64,000 bases of DNA from Mumia xiangluensis (GCF_010994095.1 NZ_WJYO01000001.1:620001-684000), one strand, 5' to 3'. Shown: positions 42,378 through 51,349, counted from the first letter of the stretch. Notes: generated by a model not told the origin, from the sequence alone. Numbers and translations: made by a program.

Positions 42378-43655
42378 TCAGCCGTACAGGCGGACCGGCA
42401 GCTTCTCGATGCCGTACACGATCGAGCGCTGCCGGAACGCGAGGTCCCGCGGGTCGCACGCGAGCGTGATGTCGGGGAAGCGGCGGAACAGGCGCGGGTA
42501 CGCGGAGCGCAGCTCCATGCGGGCGAGCTCGGCGCCGACGCAGCGATGGAATCCGTAGCCGAACGTCACGTGCGACACCGGCCAGTCGCGGTGCGGGTTG
42601 AAGCGCTCGAGGTCGGGACCACCCGTACGGTGGTCGCGGTTGGCGCCGGAGAGCGAGCAGACGACGACGTCGCCGGCCGTGATGTGCCTGCCGAAGAGGT
42701 CGTGGTCGACCTTCGCGAACCGGGGGAACGCGACCTGGACGACGGTGAGGTAGCGCAGCATCTCCTCGACGACGGGATCGGCGAAATCGTCGTCCGCGAT
42801 CAGCCGGGCGCGTGCCTCCGGGTCGTTCATCAGCACCATGGCGCCGAGGGCGATGGTGCTTGCGGTCGTCTCGTGGCCACCGGTGAAGACACCGTCGGCG
42901 AGGCCGCCGAGGTCGTAGTCGGAGATGCTGTCGCCGACCTCCTCGATGATCTTGCCGATGAGTCCGTCACCGGGCGCGTCCCGTTGTGCCTTGGTGGCGT
43001 TCATCAGGAACGTGCGCGACTCGGAGATCGCGCCGAAGGCCGCACCGCCGCCGGACACGTCGAAGCGCGCCGAGCCGAGTGCGAAGAACTCCTCGCGCGA
43101 CTCGTCAGGCAGGCCGAGGAGCTCGCAGATCACGAGGAACGGCACCGCGAACGCGAAGTCGGCCATCAGGTCGACCTCCGGGCCCTTCTTCTCCATCACG
43201 TCGAGCTGGTGCTCGATGATCTCGTCGATCTTCGGCGTCAGGCGAGCGAGCCGGCGCATCGTGAACTCGGGCGTCAGGAGCTTACGGAGTCGGGTGTGCT
43301 CCGGTGGATCGGTGAACCCGAGCCCGCCGATGTCGCCGTCGGCGGCACCGACCTCGCCGACGAACGGACGGATGTCGTTGCTGTACGTGGTGCGGTCGGC
43401 GAGGACGGCCTGCGCCTCTTCGTAGCCGCTGACGAGCCAGATGTTCATCCCGAACAGGCCGGCGAGGCGTTTGACAGGCGCCTCGGCACGGACCCTCCCG
43501 AGCTGCGGGACCGGGTCGAGACCGTTGCGTCGCAGCGGCATCAGCCAACGGTTCGGGACGAAGGTCAGCTTCGAGAGATCGATGCCGTCCTTCTGCGACC
43601 GAAGCAACGTCCGCTGGGCGATCCGCGTGAGCAGATCCGTCGTCATCTTGCGCAT
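42378..43655 (-). CDS. Cytochrome P450
   Basis: 425 residues. P450 landmarks: I-helix GGHETTASTI near 262 (acid-Thr proton relay; here Glu-Thr-Thr), ExxR as EEMLR near 297, and haem loop FGYGFHRCVGAELAR with Cys372. Bacterial class I P450s use ferredoxin partners, none of which is nearby. The start ATG 43655 is followed by another ATG three codons later. The substrate cannot be inferred; the DUF488 gene upstream is in the same orientation, 54 bases away. Confidence 0.92.
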   Translation of the reverse strand: MRKMTTDLLTRIAQRTLLRSQKDGIDLSKLTFVPNRWLMPLRRNGLDPVPQLGRVRAEAPVKRLAGLFGMNIWLVSGYEEAQAVLADRTTYSNDIRPFVGEVGAADGDIGGLGFTDPPEHTRLRKLLTPEFTMRRLARLTPKIDEIIEHQLDVMEKKGPEVDLMADFAFAVPFLVICELLGLPDESREEFFALGSARFDVSGGGAAFGAISESRTFLMNATKAQRDAPGDGLIGKIIEEVGDSISDYDLGGLADGVFTGGHETTASTIALGAMVLMNDPEARARLIADDDFADPVVEEMLRYLTVVQVAFPRFAKVDHDLFGRHITAGDVVVCSLSGANRDHRTGGPDLERFNPHRDWPVSHVTFGYGFHRCVGAELARMELRSAYPRLFRRFPDITLACDPRDLAFRQRSIVYGIEKLPVRLYG

Positions 43656-43709
43656 AGTCCGACCAGACTAACGTTCGGCCGGGTCCGCGATGGCAGTCGG
43701 AGACCGATT

Positions 43710-44087
43710 TCAGGGATGTCCCTGAGTGCCCTGGGTGAGCACCTGGGCGAGTACGGGGACGGCGCTGCGCTCGATGGGCCTGGTGGCGGTGAGGAGCGTC
43801 AGAACCGCCCCGTCGGCCTGGCCCCTCAGGGCGTCGACGGCTTTGCGGCCGGCTGGTGCGTCGAGCTCGGCGCGGTAGCGACGGACGAACTCCTCGTACG
43901 GAAGGCCTCCGTGGTGGAGGGCGTGGCGAAGGTCGCTGCTCGGCGCCACGTCTTTGTCCCACGCTGCGAGGGCGAGGGCCTCCTTGCGTACGCCGCGCGG
44001 CCACAGCCGGTCGACGAGCACCCGCATCCCGTCGTCGTCAGCAGGAGGGTCGTACACCCGTCTGCCCTGAACGCGGATCGGCCCCAT
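43710..44087 (-). CDS. DUF488 family protein
   Basis: 125 residues. The family signature RVLVDRLWPRGVRKE is at about 22-36, with AWDKDVAPSSDLR near 43, YEEFVRRYRAEL near 65 and LLTATRP near 97. DUF488 proteins are small cytoplasmic proteins of unproven function. It may be co-transcribed with the P450 gene downstream. Confidence 0.88.
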   Translation of the reverse strand: MGPIRVQGRRVYDPPADDDGMRVLVDRLWPRGVRKEALALAAWDKDVAPSSDLRHALHHGGLPYEEFVRRYRAELDAPAGRKAVDALRGQADGAVLTLLTATRPIERSAVPVLAQVLTQGTQGHP

Positions 44088-44134
44088 GCCCTCAGTCAGT
44101 CACGTTCCCGTGCACGCAGCATGCCGACACGGGC

Positions 44135-44177
44135 GTGGGGTGGTCCCGGGCCACGTGGTGACCCGGAACCACCCCAC
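44135..44177 (-). terminator. Terminator of the ExeM-type nuclease gene
   Basis: GTGGGGTGGT and ACCACCCCAC arms extended by CCGGG/CCCGG across a one-base mismatch, 30 bases past the nuclease stop. Confidence 0.75.
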
Positions 44178-44207
44178 TGTCGTGATGGTGTCTTGCTGTG
44201 GCGCGCG

Positions 44208-46991
44208 TCAGCGTCCGAGGACGCGTGCCGTCACCGTCGTCTCCGACGCCGCATGGGTCGCGTCGCCGGTGTAGCGGACGGTGAGCTGGTGCGTGCCAGG
44301 CTTCAGCGCCTTCGCCGGGACCGCGACGACGGTCACGCCGAGGACGAGCTTCTGGCTCGCGAGCACGGTGTCGCCCTTGAGCACCTGGACGGTGCCGGTC
44401 GCCCGGGGCTTGACCTGCGCCGCGATGATCGGACCGAACAGCGGCGAGATTCCCGGCGTCGCCACCGCGCTCACCGTCGTCGGCGTGAGCTGCTCCTCGA
44501 GAGCGATGCCGACGAGCGCCGGATCGTGATCGCTGGAGCGGAATGCGGTCTCGTCGTAGAACAGCGTCGCGTTGTTGTTGTAGCGGCTGTACTCGTACGC
44601 GATCGGCTCCATCGCGTTGATCGACCAGACGCCCATGCCGGTGATGTCCGGCGCGGCCGCGGGCGATGCGAACACATGGTCGAGCGACCCGATCTCACCG
44701 TCGAACTGGTAGGTCTCCGCCGTCTCGTAGGTCTCCTCGAGGTCGACGTAGCCCGCGTCGCGCAGGACCGTGATCGGGTCCTCCTTCGAGTAGGAGTTGA
44801 GGTCGCCGGTGAGATAGACCTTGTCGGTCCCGGCGGCCGCCTTGACGGTGTCGGCGAACGCGACCAGCGCGTGCGCCTGCGCGACCCGCTCGACGTTGCC
44901 GGCACCCTGGTCGGGGTCCGGCGTGCCGGAACGCTTCGACTTGAAGTGGTTCACGATCGCCACGAAACGGTCGTCCTCGGTGCCGGCCACGGGCTGGAAC
45001 GCCTGCGCGAGCGGCTCGCGAGCATCCGCGAAGGCCGGGTCACCGACGAGCACGGTCGACGCGCCGACCGGAGCGACGACCGCCGGCTTGTAGATGAACG
45101 CCGTACGGATGAAGTCCTGCTCCGCGACCGGCGGCAGCGCCGATGCGTCGGGCGACGGGGCGTACGCCCAGGTGCCCGCACCGGCCGCCTCGTTGAGCGC
45201 CTCGGTGAGCGCGGCGAGCGCGGCGTCACGGTCCTTGCCGAACTTCACGGAGTTCTCGATCTCCTCCAGCGACACCACGTCGGCGCCGAGCGCGTTGATC
45301 GCGGCGACGATCTTCTTCTCCTGTCGCTCGAGCTGCACCGTGCTGGCGGCACCGCGCGGTCCTGCCTGGCCGACGCACTCGTCGACCGTCGTCGGGACTC
45401 CGTCGCGGTCGACGAAGTACTCGCACGAGATGCCGGTCGTCGCCTCGTACTCCTCGCCGGTGGTGATGAAGTAGTTGAGGACGTTGAACGCCGCCAGCGT
45501 GAAGTCGCCGCCGACCTCAGGCGCAGACTGCGGGCGCTCGGCGCCCGCGAAGGTCGCCGGGAGGACGTCGTTGGCGTCGTCCGCGGTGAGCTGGGCGGTC
45601 GGCTGCAGCTTCCACGCGCTGTTGCGGTAGTCGAGGACGACGTCCTTGACGAACGTCGCCGACGCCCCGACACGGATGGTCGTGTCGGCGTCGATCCACG
45701 GCTGCGGGGTGTTCTTGCCGCCGGCGGTGTAGTTCGTCGAGGAGCCGTCGTCGAGCGTGATCCGCTTGGTGGCGTTCTCCGCGTCCACGGCCTGCGAGGC
45801 GGCGCCGGGAGCGGCGACCTCGGTCGGGACGTACAACGGCGAGTCTCCGACCGCGAGGCCGAGCTCGGCGAACGTGTTGGTCGTGTAGTTGTTCGTCACC
45901 GTGAAGGGGCCCTTCGGGGTGACGAGCATGCCTTCGAGCGCCTCACGGGCAGCGTCGCCGAGCGGCAGCGCGAGCTCGGTGGCCTTGACCGCCTCGGCAG
46001 GCTCGTCGAGCACGACGACGTCAGCCGCGGCAGGGGTGATCTCGGTCATCCCGCCGAACTCGCTGACCACGCCGGTCAGCTCGACGTGGTCACCGACCGC
46101 GACCTTCGCGACAGCGGCGCTGCCGAAGACGAAGATGCCGTCGGAGGTGCCGGGCGTCGCGTCGCCCGCGCCGCCGCTGCCCGCCGTCTGGAGGTAGAAG
46201 CCGTTGAAGCCACCCGTCGGGTACGCAGCGGTGACCACGCCCTGCGTGATGACGGTGTCGCCGTCGTACGGGCTGGCTGCGCCGGTGCCCTGGATCTCGG
46301 CGATGGTGCGCTCCTCGACCGGGTTCGGCGTCGGCACGCAGGCCTCGCCGCACGCGGTGGGCGTCGGGGCGGCCGAGGTGAAGTCGGCGCTGTTGTTGTT
46401 GGTGTCGGTGCCGTCGGTCCGGTTGACCGACGCGGTCACCGAGTAGCCGCTCGCGACGGGTGCGGTCTCGGACGTGTTGGAGACTCCGTAGCCGAGGAGG
46501 TCCACGACGTTCGGGTTGGCCACGACGGTCGCACCGTCGCCGGTGAGGGTGTCGGCTGTCTTCGTCAGCGCGAGGGTGCCGCCGTTGGCGTTGCCGGAGA
46601 ACGCGATCGTCGACGGGGCGTCCGGCGTCGGCAGGGCGGCCCCGTTGGTCGAGTTCGCGTTGCCGCTCACGAGGTAGTGGGCGCCTGCCGGGATCGTCCC
46701 GGTCAGCGCGATCTTGCCGGTGAAGGCGGTCGTCGAGCTGTACGAGCGGTACTGGACGGTCCACCCGTCCACCTCGATCGGCGAGGACGTCGGGTTGTAG
46801 AGCTCGACGAACTTGTTGAGGTACGTGGCACCGGCGCTGCCGCCGTTCAGGTAGGCCTCGTTGATGACGAGATGGTCGGCGGGTACGGCGCTGGCCGGCG
46901 CCGCAGCGACGGCGCCGAGCGTGCCCGCGGCAAGCGCGCCTGCGGCCAGCAGCGACGTCGCGCGGGCGACGCGTGGGATGGAGCGTGACAC
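44208..46991 (-). CDS. Secreted ExeM/NucH-type endonuclease with lamin-tail and Ig-like domains
   Basis: 927 residues from GTG 46991, with AGGAGG six bases upstream. A Sec signal peptide (about 1-35) is followed by a lamin-tail domain (about 38-175; LVINEAYLNGGS, FVELYNPTSSPIEVDGW), an OB-type region (about 205-310; IAEIQGTGAASPYDG), the endonuclease/exonuclease/phosphatase domain (about 490-830; FNVLNYFITTG, SLEEIENSVKFG, VNHFKSKRSG, TGDLNSYSKEDP, SSDHDPALVGI) and a C-terminal Ig-like domain. It should degrade extracellular DNA. A PHO-box-like site lies upstream. Its last 90 residues closely match those of the neighbouring 5'-nucleotidase. Confidence 0.92.
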   Translation of the reverse strand: MSRSIPRVARATSLLAAGALAAGTLGAVAAAPASAVPADHLVINEAYLNGGSAGATYLNKFVELYNPTSSPIEVDGWTVQYRSYSSTTAFTGKIALTGTIPAGAHYLVSGNANSTNGAALPTPDAPSTIAFSGNANGGTLALTKTADTLTGDGATVVANPNVVDLLGYGVSNTSETAPVASGYSVTASVNRTDGTDTNNNSADFTSAAPTPTACGEACVPTPNPVEERTIAEIQGTGAASPYDGDTVITQGVVTAAYPTGGFNGFYLQTAGSGGAGDATPGTSDGIFVFGSAAVAKVAVGDHVELTGVVSEFGGMTEITPAAADVVVLDEPAEAVKATELALPLGDAAREALEGMLVTPKGPFTVTNNYTTNTFAELGLAVGDSPLYVPTEVAAPGAASQAVDAENATKRITLDDGSSTNYTAGGKNTPQPWIDADTTIRVGASATFVKDVVLDYRNSAWKLQPTAQLTADDANDVLPATFAGAERPQSAPEVGGDFTLAAFNVLNYFITTGEEYEATTGISCEYFVDRDGVPTTVDECVGQAGPRGAASTVQLERQEKKIVAAINALGADVVSLEEIENSVKFGKDRDAALAALTEALNEAAGAGTWAYAPSPDASALPPVAEQDFIRTAFIYKPAVVAPVGASTVLVGDPAFADAREPLAQAFQPVAGTEDDRFVAIVNHFKSKRSGTPDPDQGAGNVERVAQAHALVAFADTVKAAAGTDKVYLTGDLNSYSKEDPITVLRDAGYVDLEETYETAETYQFDGEIGSLDHVFASPAAAPDITGMGVWSINAMEPIAYEYSRYNNNATLFYDETAFRSSDHDPALVGIALEEQLTPTTVSAVATPGISPLFGPIIAAQVKPRATGTVQVLKGDTVLASQKLVLGVTVVAVPAKALKPGTHQLTVRYTGDATHAASETTVTARVLGR

Positions 46992-47062
46992 CTGGATCCT
47001 CCTAGAGCTGTGCGTCCGGGACGCTGTCGTTACGGGACGAGCATGCGGAGCGAAATGTGCGT

Positions 47063-47084
47063 GCGGGTGAACGGTGCGAGAACG
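47063..47084 (-). promoter_or_regulatory. PHO-box-like direct repeats upstream of the secreted nuclease
   Basis: On the minus strand GTTCTCGCACC is followed directly by GTTCACCCGCA, two 11-bp units with GTTC starts exactly 11 bp apart, as in actinobacterial PhoP sites. They lie just upstream of a weak TTTCGC-17-TAACGA promoter for the nuclease. Confidence 0.45.
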
Positions 47085-47085
47085 G

Positions 47086-47120
47086 ATGAGGGCCACGCCC
47101 TGCTGGACGTGGCCCTCATC
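47086..47120. terminator. Terminator between the 5'-nucleotidase and nuclease genes
   Basis: Perfect 13-bp stem, GATGAGGGCCACG and complement, with a 9-nt loop, six bases past the nucleotidase stop. It separates the two secreted enzymes into distinct transcripts. Confidence 0.8.
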
Positions 47121-47126
47121 TTTCGG

Positions 47127-49490
47127 CTACCGGCCGAAGACCTTCACGGTGATGACGGTCTGCGACGGCTTGTGTGTGCTGTCCCCGCCATAGCGGACCG
47201 TGACCCGGTGCGTCCCCGGCGGGAGCGCCCGTGCCTTCAGCCCGATCAGCGTCACGCCCCGGACGAGCTTCTGGCTGCCGAGGACCTTGCCGTCAGCCGA
47301 CACGACCTCGACGGTCCCGGTGGCCTTCGGCTTGACCTGAGCGACGACGACCGGGCCGAACAGCGGCGAGATACCCGGCGTCGCGACGGCGGAGATCGTC
47401 GTGGCGGTCTTGACCTTGACGACCGTGACCGGGAGCGACACCACAGTGCCCGACGGAGTTGCCGTCAGCGTGAGCATGGCGGGCCCCGTCGCGAGGGTCG
47501 CAGGCGCGGTGAAGCTCACGGTCGCCTGCCCGCCGGTGACCGGGAAGGTGCCGATCTCCGTCGACCCGATCTTGGCGGTCAGCGTCGTGTTCTGCGGGCT
47601 GTTCAGCGAGGTGAGGTCGAGCTTGGAGACGTTGAAGGAGTATTGGTCACCCGTCGTGATCGAGCTCGGCGCGCCGGAGACGATCGTTGAGCGGCGTGCG
47701 AATGACGGGCTGACCGGCGAGCCCTCCTCGAGGTACGCGATCCACGCGTCACGGTCGACCAGTCCCGAGTCCTTCGGGGCTTCGCCGTCGTCGAAGACGT
47801 GGAAGTTGTCTCCGCCGGTCGCCAGGAAGCTGAACGTCCCGATCCTGTAGTCCTTGGCGAGGTCGATCGGATCGCCGTTGATTGTGACCGAGTCGATGAC
47901 GCCCTTCTTGCGCGGATTGCCCTGAGGATCGGCCGGGACCGAGAGGTCGTCGACCTCGTGGAACGTGTAGGACACGTTGTCCGAGAGCCCGAGCTGGAGG
48001 TAGGCACGAGAGGGGACGTCACCGTCGTCCTCGCGCTGCCACTGCTGCTCGAGCATCGTCACGAACTGCTCACCGGTGAGCGTGACCGACCAGAGGTTGT
48101 TGACGAACGGCAGCACCGCGTTGGCCTGCGCGAACGTCACCACCCCGTCGGCGTCGGTCGGGATCGTCGGGTCGGGGGCGTACATGAGGTCGGAACGCAG
48201 GCCGCCGGGGTTCGCGACACCGATCTCGGCGTTGCCGCCCTGCTCGTCGTCGAGGCTGTCGCGGAGCGTGTTGGCGACCAGGTTGCCGAGCGTCGACTCT
48301 GACCCGCGATCGTCGCGTACGCCGGTAGCCGTCGGGGTCGGGTGCGTGTAGACCCCGTTCTCGTACGTGCCGCCGGTGAGCGCGGTCGTGATGTCGTTGG
48401 TGATCGTCGCCTTCGGCTGGTTGCCGACCGCGGCCGAGTTGGCGAGCGCGGCATCCACGATCTGCTTCACGGCAGCGACCCGCGGGTACTGGGCGACGAG
48501 GTCGGCGTCGGCCGTGGTGGTGCGTGCGACGACGCCGCGGGTGTAGGCGGTCACGTCGTCGGTCGCGGTGTCGTACGTGATCTCGACCTTGGCGACGCCC
48601 TCGCCGTAGTTGCCGGACTGGACGAGCGGGCGAGTGCCCGCGCCCCCGGGGATCGGCGCGTCGTACGCGTAGCGCTGGTGGGTGTGGCCCGTGAAGATCG
48701 CGTCGACCGAGGCGACCGTGTCGTTGACCATGTGGGCGAAGACCGGGCTCGCGGACACCTGCTGGTCGAGTGTGGCTGCGGCGTCAGAGAGGGGCGCGCC
48801 CTCGTGGTAGCTGGCGATGACCAGGTCGGCCTCACCGTTGGCGTCGTCGCCGTCCTTCAGCTCGCCTGCGACGCGGTTGACGGCGGCGACCGGATCGCCG
48901 AAGTCGAGGTCGGCGATGCCTGCGGGGCTGACGAGGCTCTTGGTCTCCTCGGTCACGACGCCGATGATCGCGACGTCGACACCGGCCACCGTGTACTCGG
49001 CGAACTCCGGGAGCGCCGGCGTCTCGGTGCCCTTCTCGTACACGTTCGCGCCGAGGAAGACGGGAGCACCGAACCGGTTGTTGCCCATCCTCGGGATGAC
49101 GCGGTCGGTGAGGTCGGCGAAGCCCTGGTCGAACTCGTGGTTGCCGACGGCGGAGTTGTCGAGCTGGAGCGCCTTGAGGACGTCGATCGTGGGGTTGTCC
49201 TGCGCGACCGCGGAGGCGAACAGCGAGGCGCCGATGTTGTCGCCGGCAGCGACGAACACCGTCTTGTCCTCGCCGCCGGCAGCTCGGAGCTGCTCGACGG
49301 TGCCCGCGAACTTCACGGTGTTGGAGTCGATCCGGCCGTGGAAGTCGTTGATGCCCAGGAACGTGAGCGTGACCTCGTCCACGGGCGCCGCCGAGGCGCT
49401 GGGGATGGCTGCGAGGGGTGCCGCGACGAGCGCGGCTACGGCGGCGACAAGGGTGGATCGCCGGAGAAGAGTACGTTGGCTCGGTCGCAT
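47127..49490 (-). CDS. Secreted 5'-nucleotidase / metallophosphoesterase
   Basis: 787 residues from ATG 49490, GGAGGAG eight bases upstream. A signal peptide (about 1-38, ending SASA) precedes the calcineurin-like domain (about 40-320) with metal motifs GINDFHGR, AAGDNIG, GNHEFD and GHTHQ. The 5'-nucleotidase C-terminal domain (about 335-560) has NLVANTLRDSL, NPGGLRSDL and ATGGDNFHVF. Two Ig-like domains follow (to 787). It releases phosphate and nucleosides from nucleotides outside the cell. It lies directly upstream of the ExeM-type nuclease, forming a DNA-degradation pair. Confidence 0.93.
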   Translation of the reverse strand: MRPSQRTLLRRSTLVAAVAALVAAPLAAIPSASAAPVDEVTLTFLGINDFHGRIDSNTVKFAGTVEQLRAAGGEDKTVFVAAGDNIGASLFASAVAQDNPTIDVLKALQLDNSAVGNHEFDQGFADLTDRVIPRMGNNRFGAPVFLGANVYEKGTETPALPEFAEYTVAGVDVAIIGVVTEETKSLVSPAGIADLDFGDPVAAVNRVAGELKDGDDANGEADLVIASYHEGAPLSDAAATLDQQVSASPVFAHMVNDTVASVDAIFTGHTHQRYAYDAPIPGGAGTRPLVQSGNYGEGVAKVEITYDTATDDVTAYTRGVVARTTTADADLVAQYPRVAAVKQIVDAALANSAAVGNQPKATITNDITTALTGGTYENGVYTHPTPTATGVRDDRGSESTLGNLVANTLRDSLDDEQGGNAEIGVANPGGLRSDLMYAPDPTIPTDADGVVTFAQANAVLPFVNNLWSVTLTGEQFVTMLEQQWQREDDGDVPSRAYLQLGLSDNVSYTFHEVDDLSVPADPQGNPRKKGVIDSVTINGDPIDLAKDYRIGTFSFLATGGDNFHVFDDGEAPKDSGLVDRDAWIAYLEEGSPVSPSFARRSTIVSGAPSSITTGDQYSFNVSKLDLTSLNSPQNTTLTAKIGSTEIGTFPVTGGQATVSFTAPATLATGPAMLTLTATPSGTVVSLPVTVVKVKTATTISAVATPGISPLFGPVVVAQVKPKATGTVEVVSADGKVLGSQKLVRGVTLIGLKARALPPGTHRVTVRYGGDSTHKPSQTVITVKVFGR

Positions 49491-49625
49491 CAGGGGACTC
49501 CTCCAAAGACGTGGATGCCGCTGACCATAGCGAGTCGAGGTAGCCAGCGCTGCCACAACGTATGACGGTTCCGCCACGTTCAGATGGCAACAATTGAGGG
49601 TTCGGACGGATCAGCAGGAGGTCCT

Positions 49626-50255
49626 GTGGGCGGCGACCACTATCTCGTCCCTGCGCGTGATGCCGAGGCAACCCTCGAGATCAAGGGCTCGCGCTTCCTC
49701 GGGTGGGTCCGCCGGGTCGGGTCCGAGGAGGACGCTCGCGCGTACGTCGCCGACGCGCGCCACCTCCACTGGGACGCGCGGCACCACTGCTCGGCCTTCG
49801 TGATCGGGTCGGACGGCGCCCTCCAGCGCAGCAACGACGACGGCGAGCCGAGCGGCACCGCGGGCGCCCCGATGCTGGACGTGCTCGTACGCCGCGAGGT
49901 GCGGGACGTCGTCGCGGTCGTCACCCGGTGGTTCGGAGGAACGCTCCTCGGCGCCGGCGGCCTCGTGCGGGCGTACTCGGACACGACCGCGGCCGCGCTG
50001 GACGCAGCGGGCCTGCTGCGCCGCGAGCTGCGGACGCGCGTCGAGATCCGGGTCTCGCACAGCGAAGCGGGGAAGGTCGAGAACGAGGTGCGCGCACGAG
50101 GTGTCGAGGTGCTCGGCGTGGAGTACGGCGCCGGCTCGGTCGTGCTCGCCGTCGCCGCGTGGCCGGAAGCGGTCACGTTCCTCGGCGAGCTCGTCGCCAC
50201 CCTCACCCGTGGTTCCGGGGACGTTGCGCCGGGCGAGACGTTCTGGGTGCCCTGA
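49626..50255 (+). CDS. YigZ/IMPACT-family protein (UPF0029)
   Basis: 209 residues from GTG 49626; AGGAGG is five bases upstream, which decides against the ATG at 49584. Family signature DDGEPSGTAGAPMLDVL is near residue 75, preceded by KGSRFLGW and HHCSAFVIG, with RWFGGTLLGAGGLVRAY near 105. YigZ proteins may act on translation regulation or as peptidase-related factors; function unsettled. It is divergent from the 5'-nucleotidase. Confidence 0.9.
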   Translation: MGGDHYLVPARDAEATLEIKGSRFLGWVRRVGSEEDARAYVADARHLHWDARHHCSAFVIGSDGALQRSNDDGEPSGTAGAPMLDVLVRREVRDVVAVVTRWFGGTLLGAGGLVRAYSDTTAAALDAAGLLRRELRTRVEIRVSHSEAGKVENEVRARGVEVLGVEYGAGSVVLAVAAWPEAVTFLGELVATLTRGSGDVAPGETFWVP

Positions 50256-50269
50256 GCCACCCCTCCCCT

Positions 50270-50335
50270 CCCCGATTTGTGGACTTCGTCAAGGTTTTCG
50301 GCCTCCGATTCCTTGTCAGAGTCCACAAATCGGGG
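50270..50335. repeat. Long-armed hairpin downstream of yigZ
   Basis: Perfect 16-base arms (CCCCGATTTGTGGACT at 50270-50285 and its complement at 50320-50335) flank a 34-nt loop that itself contains a CAAGG/CCTTG pair. A short AT-rich island for this genome. It could be a terminator, but the size and loop pairing suggest an RNA structure or a small repeat element. Confidence 0.7.
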
Positions 50336-50365
50336 ACGGGGCGGGTCCGGGGGTACGGTCGGGGG

Positions 50366-50578
50366 ATGGCGAAGAAGAGCTGGTCCGACCTCACCCCGAA
50401 CCAGCGGCGCGCCGTCGTGGCGGTCGGGGCGGCGGAGGTGGTTCTCACCACCGCGGCCCTGGTGAGCCTTGCTCGTACGCCGTCGGCTCGCGTGCGCGGC
50501 CCCAAGGCCGCGTGGGTCGCGGGATGCTTCGTGCAACCCTTCGGACCCGTCGCCTACTTCCTCGTCGGGCGCCGCTGA
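50366..50578 (+). CDS. Small PLDc_N-type membrane protein
   Basis: 70 residues from ATG 50366 (MAKKSWSDLTPNQR). Two hydrophobic segments (about 15-35 and 45-65) end in FGPVAYFLVGRR, the pattern of the PLDc_N (phospholipase D-nuclease N-terminal) small membrane proteins common in actinobacteria. GGGGG upstream could be its ribosome-binding site. Function unknown. Confidence 0.78.
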   Translation: MAKKSWSDLTPNQRRAVVAVGAAEVVLTTAALVSLARTPSARVRGPKAAWVAGCFVQPFGPVAYFLVGRR

Positions 50579-50588
50579 CCGCGACCGC

Positions 50589-51119
50589 TCAGAGGGCGTC
50601 GAGCCGGGCGAGGACGTCGCGGACGTGGTCGAGCGAGCGCTTGTGCGCGAGCCCCGTCGTGTCGTCGAAGTAGAGGCCGTCGCCGATCAGCTGGACCGTA
50701 CGCGCGAGCGCGTCGTCGCCGTAGTGCTCGGCGAGGACCGCGAACCATCCGTTGCGGAGCTCCGCGAGCGTCTCCCGAGCACGGGTGTCGTCCTGCGCGA
50801 CGCGTGAGGCCGCGATGAGCCCACGGTCGAACGCCGAACCGGTGTCGACCGACGTCTCGAGGTAGTAGCGGACAGGGCCCTGCGAGGCGTCCTTCATCTT
50901 GTCGACGTCGGCCCTCCCCTGCTCGCGCAGCCGGTCGAGCATCGCGTCGACCATCGCGTCCTTGCTCGGGAAGTGGTAGAGCAGGCCACCCTTCGACACC
51001 TCGGCACGCGCCGCGACCGCGTCGAGCGTCGCGATCCGGCTGCCGCCCTCGACGAGGAGCATCTCGAAGGCGTCCAGGATGCGGTCGCGGGTGGAGGCAC
51101 CGTCGGTTCGGGCGGACAT
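50589..51119 (-). CDS. TetR-family regulator of the divergent MFS exporter
   Basis: 176 residues. Helix-turn-helix IATLDAVAARAEVSKGGLLYHFPSKDAMVDAM (about 28-60). The C-terminal half carries DDTRARETLAELRNGWFAVLAE and GDGLYFDDTTG, seen in small TetR repressors next to QacA-type exporters. It is divergent from the MFS gene; two CCGTC-type inverted repeats in the intergenic region (51350-51388) are its likely operators. Confidence 0.9.
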   Translation of the reverse strand: MSARTDGASTRDRILDAFEMLLVEGGSRIATLDAVAARAEVSKGGLLYHFPSKDAMVDAMLDRLREQGRADVDKMKDASQGPVRYYLETSVDTGSAFDRGLIAASRVAQDDTRARETLAELRNGWFAVLAEHYGDDALARTVQLIGDGLYFDDTTGLAHKRSLDHVRDVLARLDAL

Positions 51120-51141
51120 GCGAGCACTCTAGCGAGGGGGT

Positions 51142-51274
51142 GGTTTCGACCCTTCGACCCTTCGACCCTTCGACTCGCTGCGCTCGCTCAGGACGGCGCT
51201 CGCTGCGCTCGCTCAGGACGGCGCTCGCTGCGCTCGCTCAGGACGGCGCTCGCTGCGCTCGCTCAACCAGCGGG
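51142..51274. repeat. Dispersed repeat R1, cluster C, with internal 25-bp and 8-bp tandems
   Basis: Begins GGTTTCGAC, then three CCTTCGAC units (8 bp), then three 25-bp units ending CTCAGGACGG (starts of GGACGGCGCT at 51191, 51216 and 51241), and closes with GCTCGCTCAACCAGCGG. It occupies the TetR side of the TetR/MFS divergent region, so it lies in or near the tetR leader. With the operators it accounts for the 333-bp gap. Confidence 0.88.
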
Positions 51275-51349
51275 GCTGCGCTCGTTCGACCTGCGGGGTG
51301 GGGTGGCGAAGAACACCACGAAACCGGTTGAGTCCTGCGACGCCGACTC

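Noticed and set aside
42321-46988. A 1555-codon plus-strand open frame
   Set aside because: It lies antisense to the P450, DUF488 and nuclease genes, has a composition of high-GC antisense reading (Arg/Gly/Val/Asp/Leu-rich, no domains) and overlaps conserved coding on the other strand.
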